Part shown: piece after piece, positions 23,610 to 26,983 of the stretch
Numbering within the stretch: the stretch's first letter is position 1
How the letters are laid out: every line of letters starts with the position of its first letter
NCBI GenBank assembly: GCA_042091495.1
Contig: JBELHJ010000032.1
Span: 1-26,983 of the forward strand
DNA from: JBELHJ01 sp042091495
GTDB lineage: Bacteria; Bacteroidota; Bacteroidia; Flavobacteriales; Flavobacteriaceae
Length of the DNA: 26,983 nucleotides
Direction of reading: 5' to 3'
Program-made: the position numbers and the translations under genes
Notes under the pieces: generated by a model
The model's input: the letters and a program-made list of their open reading frames with translations, nothing else
Database searches by the model: none
Told to the model about the DNA's origin: nothing

Positions 23610-24653
23610 ATGAACTTCAGTAAGATATTAACCCTTTGGTATTCAAAAAATAAAAGAGACTTGCCATGGCGAAATACCAGAGACCCATACAAAATATGGT
23701 TATCTGAAATTATTCTACAACAAACTCAAGTTAAACAAGGATTACCCTATTATGAGTCATTTTTGAAAGCGTTCCCAAGTGTAGTCACTTTAGCAAATGC
23801 TAAAGAAGAAGATGTCCTGAAACTATGGCAAGGTCTTGGATATTATTCAAGAGCTAGAAATCTTCATGATACAGCAAAAATAATTCATAAAGAGTTAAAC
23901 AATGAATTTCCTAATTCTTACAGTGGATTAATAAAATTAAAAGGCATAGGTGATTATACTGCAAGCGCGATAGCATCATTCTGCTATAATGCGCCATGTG
24001 CTGTTGTTGATGGTAACGTATATCGTGTTTTATCACGTATTTTTGGAATTGATACTCCAATAAATAGCAGTAAGGGTATTAAACTTTTTAAAATACTCGC
24101 TGAAGACAAATTAAACAAAGTAGATTCGGCAATCCATAATCAAGCTATTATGGAATTTGGAGCGCTTAAATGTAAACCTAAAAACCCCTTATGTGAAACC
24201 TGTCCTTTTAATGACCATTGCATGGCTTTTAGAAAAAATTTAATTAATACTCTTCCAGTCAAAACCTCTAAAACAAAAGTCTCTAAAAGGTATTTTAATT
24301 TTTTAGTATTTATAGATAACCAAAAAAATACTGTTTTAGAAAAAAGAACTCAAAAGGGAATTTGGCAAAATTTATATCAATTCCCTTTAGTTGAAGCAAC
24401 ACATAATATAAATATCAATGAAATTTCAGAACTTAAAATTACAGCATATATAAAAAATAATCCTTTTGAATTAAAGCTGTATAATTCACAAGCTATTGTC
24501 CATAAATTAAGTCATCAACATTTAAATGTTAAATTCTGGATTATTGAAACAACAAAAATTAACGCTCATACAGTAAAGTTTAAGGATTTAGAAATGTATG
24601 CTGTACCCGTTGTAATTTCAAGATTTATCGAGGAATTTAAAAATCAAATGTAA
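23610..24653 (+). CDS. mutY: A/G-specific adenine glycosylase MutY
   Basis: The 347-residue enzyme removes adenine mispaired with 8-oxoguanine. Catalytic E33 (SEIILQQTQV) and D134 (VVDGNVYRV) are present, with the helix-hairpin-helix LKGIGDYTASAIA at about 110-122 and a [4Fe-4S] cluster formed by C188, C195, C198 and C204 (C-x6-C-x2-C-x5-C). The C-terminal third is the Nudix-like domain that reads 8-oxoguanine. It is the first gene of the mutY-ssb-gldE-gldD row, the same order reported around gldD/gldE in Flavobacterium johnsoniae. Confidence 0.97.
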   Translation: MNFSKILTLWYSKNKRDLPWRNTRDPYKIWLSEIILQQTQVKQGLPYYESFLKAFPSVVTLANAKEEDVLKLWQGLGYYSRARNLHDTAKIIHKELNNEFPNSYSGLIKLKGIGDYTASAIASFCYNAPCAVVDGNVYRVLSRIFGIDTPINSSKGIKLFKILAEDKLNKVDSAIHNQAIMEFGALKCKPKNPLCETCPFNDHCMAFRKNLINTLPVKTSKTKVSKRYFNFLVFIDNQKNTVLEKRTQKGIWQNLYQFPLVEATHNININEISELKITAYIKNNPFELKLYNSQAIVHKLSHQHLNVKFWIIETTKINAHTVKFKDLEMYAVPVVISRFIEEFKNQM

Positions 24654-24725
24654 TCTCAGTTATTTTTTTAGTATTTTTAGTTGTAAGCTATGCTATTTGT
24701 TAAATTAGCATACTCAAATAAAAAA

Positions 24726-25142
24726 ATGGCAGGAACACTCAACAAAGTTTTACTTATTGGACATTTAGGAGACGATGTTAAAATTCATTATTTTGATGAT
24801 AATAATTGTGTTGCTAGATTTCCATTAGCAACTAATGAGTCTTATGTTAATAAGCAAACTAACGAACGCATTACAAATACAGACTGGCATAATATTGTTG
24901 TAAAAAATAAAGCTGCTGAAATATGTGAGAAATACCTATCTAAGGGAGATAAGGTGTATATTGAAGGCCGTATTAAAACAAGAAAGTGGCAAGATGATAA
25001 AGGTTTGGAACGGTATACAACGGAAATACTTTGCAGTGATTTTAAATTCCTAACAAACAAAGATAGCTCAAATCAAAATCCAGAGATTAACGCTTCAACT
25101 CATAGTAATCCATCAACACCTGAGGACGATTTGCCATTTTAA
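24726..25142 (+). CDS. ssb: Single-stranded DNA-binding protein
   Basis: I start at the ATG at 24726 (138 residues), because the conserved MAGTLNKVLLIGHLGDDVKI begins there; the frame opens 12 codons earlier at 24690. The OB fold covers about residues 1-105, with WHNIVVKNKAAEICEKYLSKGDKVYIEGRI. The tail is Asn/Ser/Pro-rich and ends in the acidic tip DDLPF that binds partner proteins. It lies 72 bases after mutY and 16 to 22 bases before gldE. Confidence 0.96.
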   Translation: MAGTLNKVLLIGHLGDDVKIHYFDDNNCVARFPLATNESYVNKQTNERITNTDWHNIVVKNKAAEICEKYLSKGDKVYIEGRIKTRKWQDDKGLERYTTEILCSDFKFLTNKDSSNQNPEINASTHSNPSTPEDDLPF

Positions 25143-25164
25143 CGTTTAATTAATTTGTTTGAAT

Positions 25165-26472
25165 TTGGATCCCGAACCCCATAGTCTATTGTTTTTATTC
25201 TTTAATGTAAATACCGCCTTTATTTCAGGTGCCATAGGATTTTGTGTGTTACTTATCCTTTCAGCTATTATTTCTGGTGCTGAAGTCGCTTTATTTTCTT
25301 TATCAAAATCTGAAATTGATAATGCCTCCCAAAAGTACCCTGAGCAAATTAAAACTATTAAATCTCTGTTAAATTCTCCAAAAAAATTATTAGCTACAAT
25401 TCTAATTACTAATAATTTTATCAATGTGGCTATAGTCATCCTATTTGCTTTCTTAGGGGAGGTTTTATTTGAAAGTATAACAACAACTTGGGTGAAATTT
25501 TTATTGGAAGTAGTTTTAGTCACTTTTTTCATATTATTGTTTGGAGAAATTATTCCAAAAATTTATGCTCGAAGAAATGCGCTTCAATTTTCAAGATTTA
25601 TCTCAAAACCTTTAAATATTTTAAATAAAGTATTGAGTCCGTTAAATAACCCTATGAAATCATTGACCGTTGCTATTGAACGTACTTTTACTAAATCAAA
25701 AACTTCAAACATTAGTGTTGATCAACTCTCATACGCCCTAGAACTTACTAATAATGAGGAAACTAATAGTGATGAACACAAAATTTTAAAAGGTATTGTC
25801 TCTTTTGGAAGTACAGACACCAAACAAGTTATGATCCCTAGGATAGATATTTTTGCACTTTCCAACAATACGCCTTTTGATAGTGTTTTATCTCAAATTG
25901 CAAGTAAAGGTTTCTCAAGAATTCCAGTATATAAAGAAAACATAGACCATGTAATAGGTGTTTTATATGCTAAAGATCTTCTACCCCATCTTAACAAAAA
26001 AGATTTTGAATGGCAGGCCATTTTAAGACCTCCTTTTTTTGTACCAGAGAACAAAAAACTTGATGATTTAATGCAAGAATTTCAATCAATTAAAACGCAT
26101 TTAGCTATTGTAGTAGACGAATATGGAGGGACATCTGGAGTGATTTCATTGGAAGATGTTATTGAAGAAATTGTTGGCGATATAAGCGATGAGTTTGATG
26201 ATTTTGATTTATTATTTACCAAATTAGATAAGTCTAATTATCTTTTTGAAGGAAAAACCGCCCTAAAAGACTTTTATAAAATACTAAATATTGATGGTAA
26301 GGATTTTGAAGAACACAAAGGTGAAGCTGAAACCTTAGCTGGATTTATTTTAGAACGCCACGGATTATTTCCAAGACAAGGCCAAACCATTAATTTTAAA
26401 AATTATGATTTTAAAATTAATAGCATTGAAAGAAAAAGGATTAAACAAATCCACTTAAATATAAAATCGTGA
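25165..26472 (+). CDS. gldE: Gliding motility-associated protein GldE (CBS-domain membrane protein)
   Basis: There is no ATG near the start. The frame opens with TTG at 25159 and a second TTG at 25165; I prefer the second because it gives MDPEPHSLL, the way known GldE proteins begin, but either is possible (435 or 437 residues). Order of parts: a DUF21-like membrane domain with about three to four helices (about 15-135), two CBS domains (about 200-325) with MIPRIDIFAL and FSRIPVYKENIDHVIGVLYAKDLL, and a CorC/HlyC C-terminal domain (about 345-435). It resembles magnesium/cobalt efflux proteins. It is needed, directly or by partial redundancy with GldD, for gliding in F. johnsoniae. It overlaps gldD by four bases (GTGA). 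Confidence 0.9.
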   Translation: MDPEPHSLLFLFFNVNTAFISGAIGFCVLLILSAIISGAEVALFSLSKSEIDNASQKYPEQIKTIKSLLNSPKKLLATILITNNFINVAIVILFAFLGEVLFESITTTWVKFLLEVVLVTFFILLFGEIIPKIYARRNALQFSRFISKPLNILNKVLSPLNNPMKSLTVAIERTFTKSKTSNISVDQLSYALELTNNEETNSDEHKILKGIVSFGSTDTKQVMIPRIDIFALSNNTPFDSVLSQIASKGFSRIPVYKENIDHVIGVLYAKDLLPHLNKKDFEWQAILRPPFFVPENKKLDDLMQEFQSIKTHLAIVVDEYGGTSGVISLEDVIEEIVGDISDEFDDFDLLFTKLDKSNYLFEGKTALKDFYKILNIDGKDFEEHKGEAETLAGFILERHGLFPRQGQTINFKNYDFKINSIERKRIKQIHLNIKS

Positions 26473-26983
26473 TAAAACAGGCTTGTTTGATTGCTTTGGT
26501 AGCTCTAACCGTTTCGTGTAAAGATGAAGTCCTTCCAAAACCTCCTGGATATTTAAGTCTCAAATTTACTGAGCCCTCTTATAAGACTTCACAGTCATCA
26601 AAAGTTCCTTTTAATTTTGATTATAATTTTGCTGCAGCACAATTAAGCAATATTAACTACAAACAAGATGTGCAACAATTAAATTTTAAGATATCCTACC
26701 CGAAACTAAAAGCAGATCTATTTGTAAACTATACACATTTCAATAAAAAAGAATTAACGGGACTAATTGTAAATGCTCAAAAAATAACAGATAAGCATAT
26801 ACAAGTTGCCGACGAGATTAAAGTAAAGAGTTACGAAAATAATGAAACTAGAACATATGGTAATTTATATACAGTAATCGGAAATGCAGCTTCAACTAAT
26901 CAATTTTACTTAACAGATAGCGTTAGTCATTTTATTACTGGCTCTGTTTACTTTAGGGTAAAACCTAATTATGACTCTATTTT
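26469..26983 (+). CDS. gldD: Gliding motility lipoprotein GldD (3' end cut by window)
   Basis: A frame opening with GTG at 26469, inside the gldE stop (GTGA), runs to the window edge: about 172 residues, near the full length of about 190. It has a lipoprotein signal (KQACLIALVALTVSC), then KPPGYLSLKF, a central TYGNLYTVIGNAASTNQFYL and FITGSVYFRVKPNYDSI, all characteristic of GldD. GldD is an outer-membrane-associated lipoprotein required for gliding and type 9 secretion in Flavobacterium. The missing part should be the last 15 to 20 residues. The start is by overlap and signal peptide; no ATG alternative is close. Confidence 0.9.
   Translation, partial: MIKQACLIALVALTVSCKDEVLPKPPGYLSLKFTEPSYKTSQSSKVPFNFDYNFAAAQLSNINYKQDVQQLNFKISYPKLKADLFVNYTHFNKKELTGLIVNAQKITDKHIQVADEIKVKSYENNETRTYGNLYTVIGNAASTNQFYLTDSVSHFITGSVYFRVKPNYDSI

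Noticed and set aside
25146..25532. Minus-strand open frame opposite the start of gldE
   Set aside because: It mirrors the gldE membrane region and has no domain; gldE itself is a clear family member.
1..26983. CRISPR arrays, insertion sequences, prophage or toxin-antitoxin genes
   Set aside because: No regularly spaced direct repeats, transposase or phage-type proteins, or att-like repeats were seen; every sizeable open frame is accounted for by chromosomal families.

Overview
The window is a low-GC (about one third G+C by eye) chromosomal segment from a member of the Bacteroidota, most likely the Flavobacteriaceae. The evidence is the gliding genes gldE and gldD directly downstream of mutY and ssb, an archaeal-type geranylgeranylglyceryl-phosphate synthase, a single-chain GlyRS, Bacteroidota lipoproteins, -7 promoter boxes of the TAnnTTTG type, and the absence of Shine-Dalgarno sequences in front of most genes. 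No mobile element, CRISPR array, rRNA or tRNA was seen. It reads as ordinary core chromosome with one notable vitamin-uptake locus.

Layout. 1-1957: the 3' end of a sensor histidine kinase, a HIT-greA operon on the minus strand, and a small surface lipoprotein with a Rieske-like fold but altered cluster ligands. 1954-4296: a TonB-dependent receptor whose leader carries a TPP riboswitch (4190-4266) with its own promoter. 4322-8789: a tightly packed six-gene minus-strand operon in the order phosphopantetheinyl transferase, GGGP synthase, thiamine-binding (YkoF/MTH1187-type) protein, PnuC-family transporter, NadR-like kinase, DUF4301 protein, closed by a terminator just upstream of the riboswitch promoter. 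8712-10976: ahcY and a nitrilase-family omega-amidase. 10960-13308: a Big_5 lipoprotein and a ComF-like phosphoribosyltransferase. 13416-14998: glyS. 15000-18407: a very large outer-membrane beta-barrel protein with local resemblance to SprA. 18520-21332: an xth, OmpA-lipoprotein, aldo/keto reductase operon. 21338-22882: rng (RNase G). 23027-23547: HU plus a 29-residue, extremely basic protein that I believe is a small ribosomal protein. 23610-26983: mutY-ssb-gldE-gldD, with gldD cut by the window edge.

The most interesting reading is that 1954-7344 forms a thiamine acquisition locus. The riboswitch-controlled receptor would bring thiamine, or a precursor or phosphate ester, across the outer membrane. 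A PnuT-like PnuC would take it across the inner membrane, the thiamine-binding protein would hold or sense it, and the NadR-like kinase would trap it by phosphorylation. DUF4301 is a consistent but unexplained partner. The riboswitch is direct sequence evidence. The roles of the kinase and of DUF4301 are inference.
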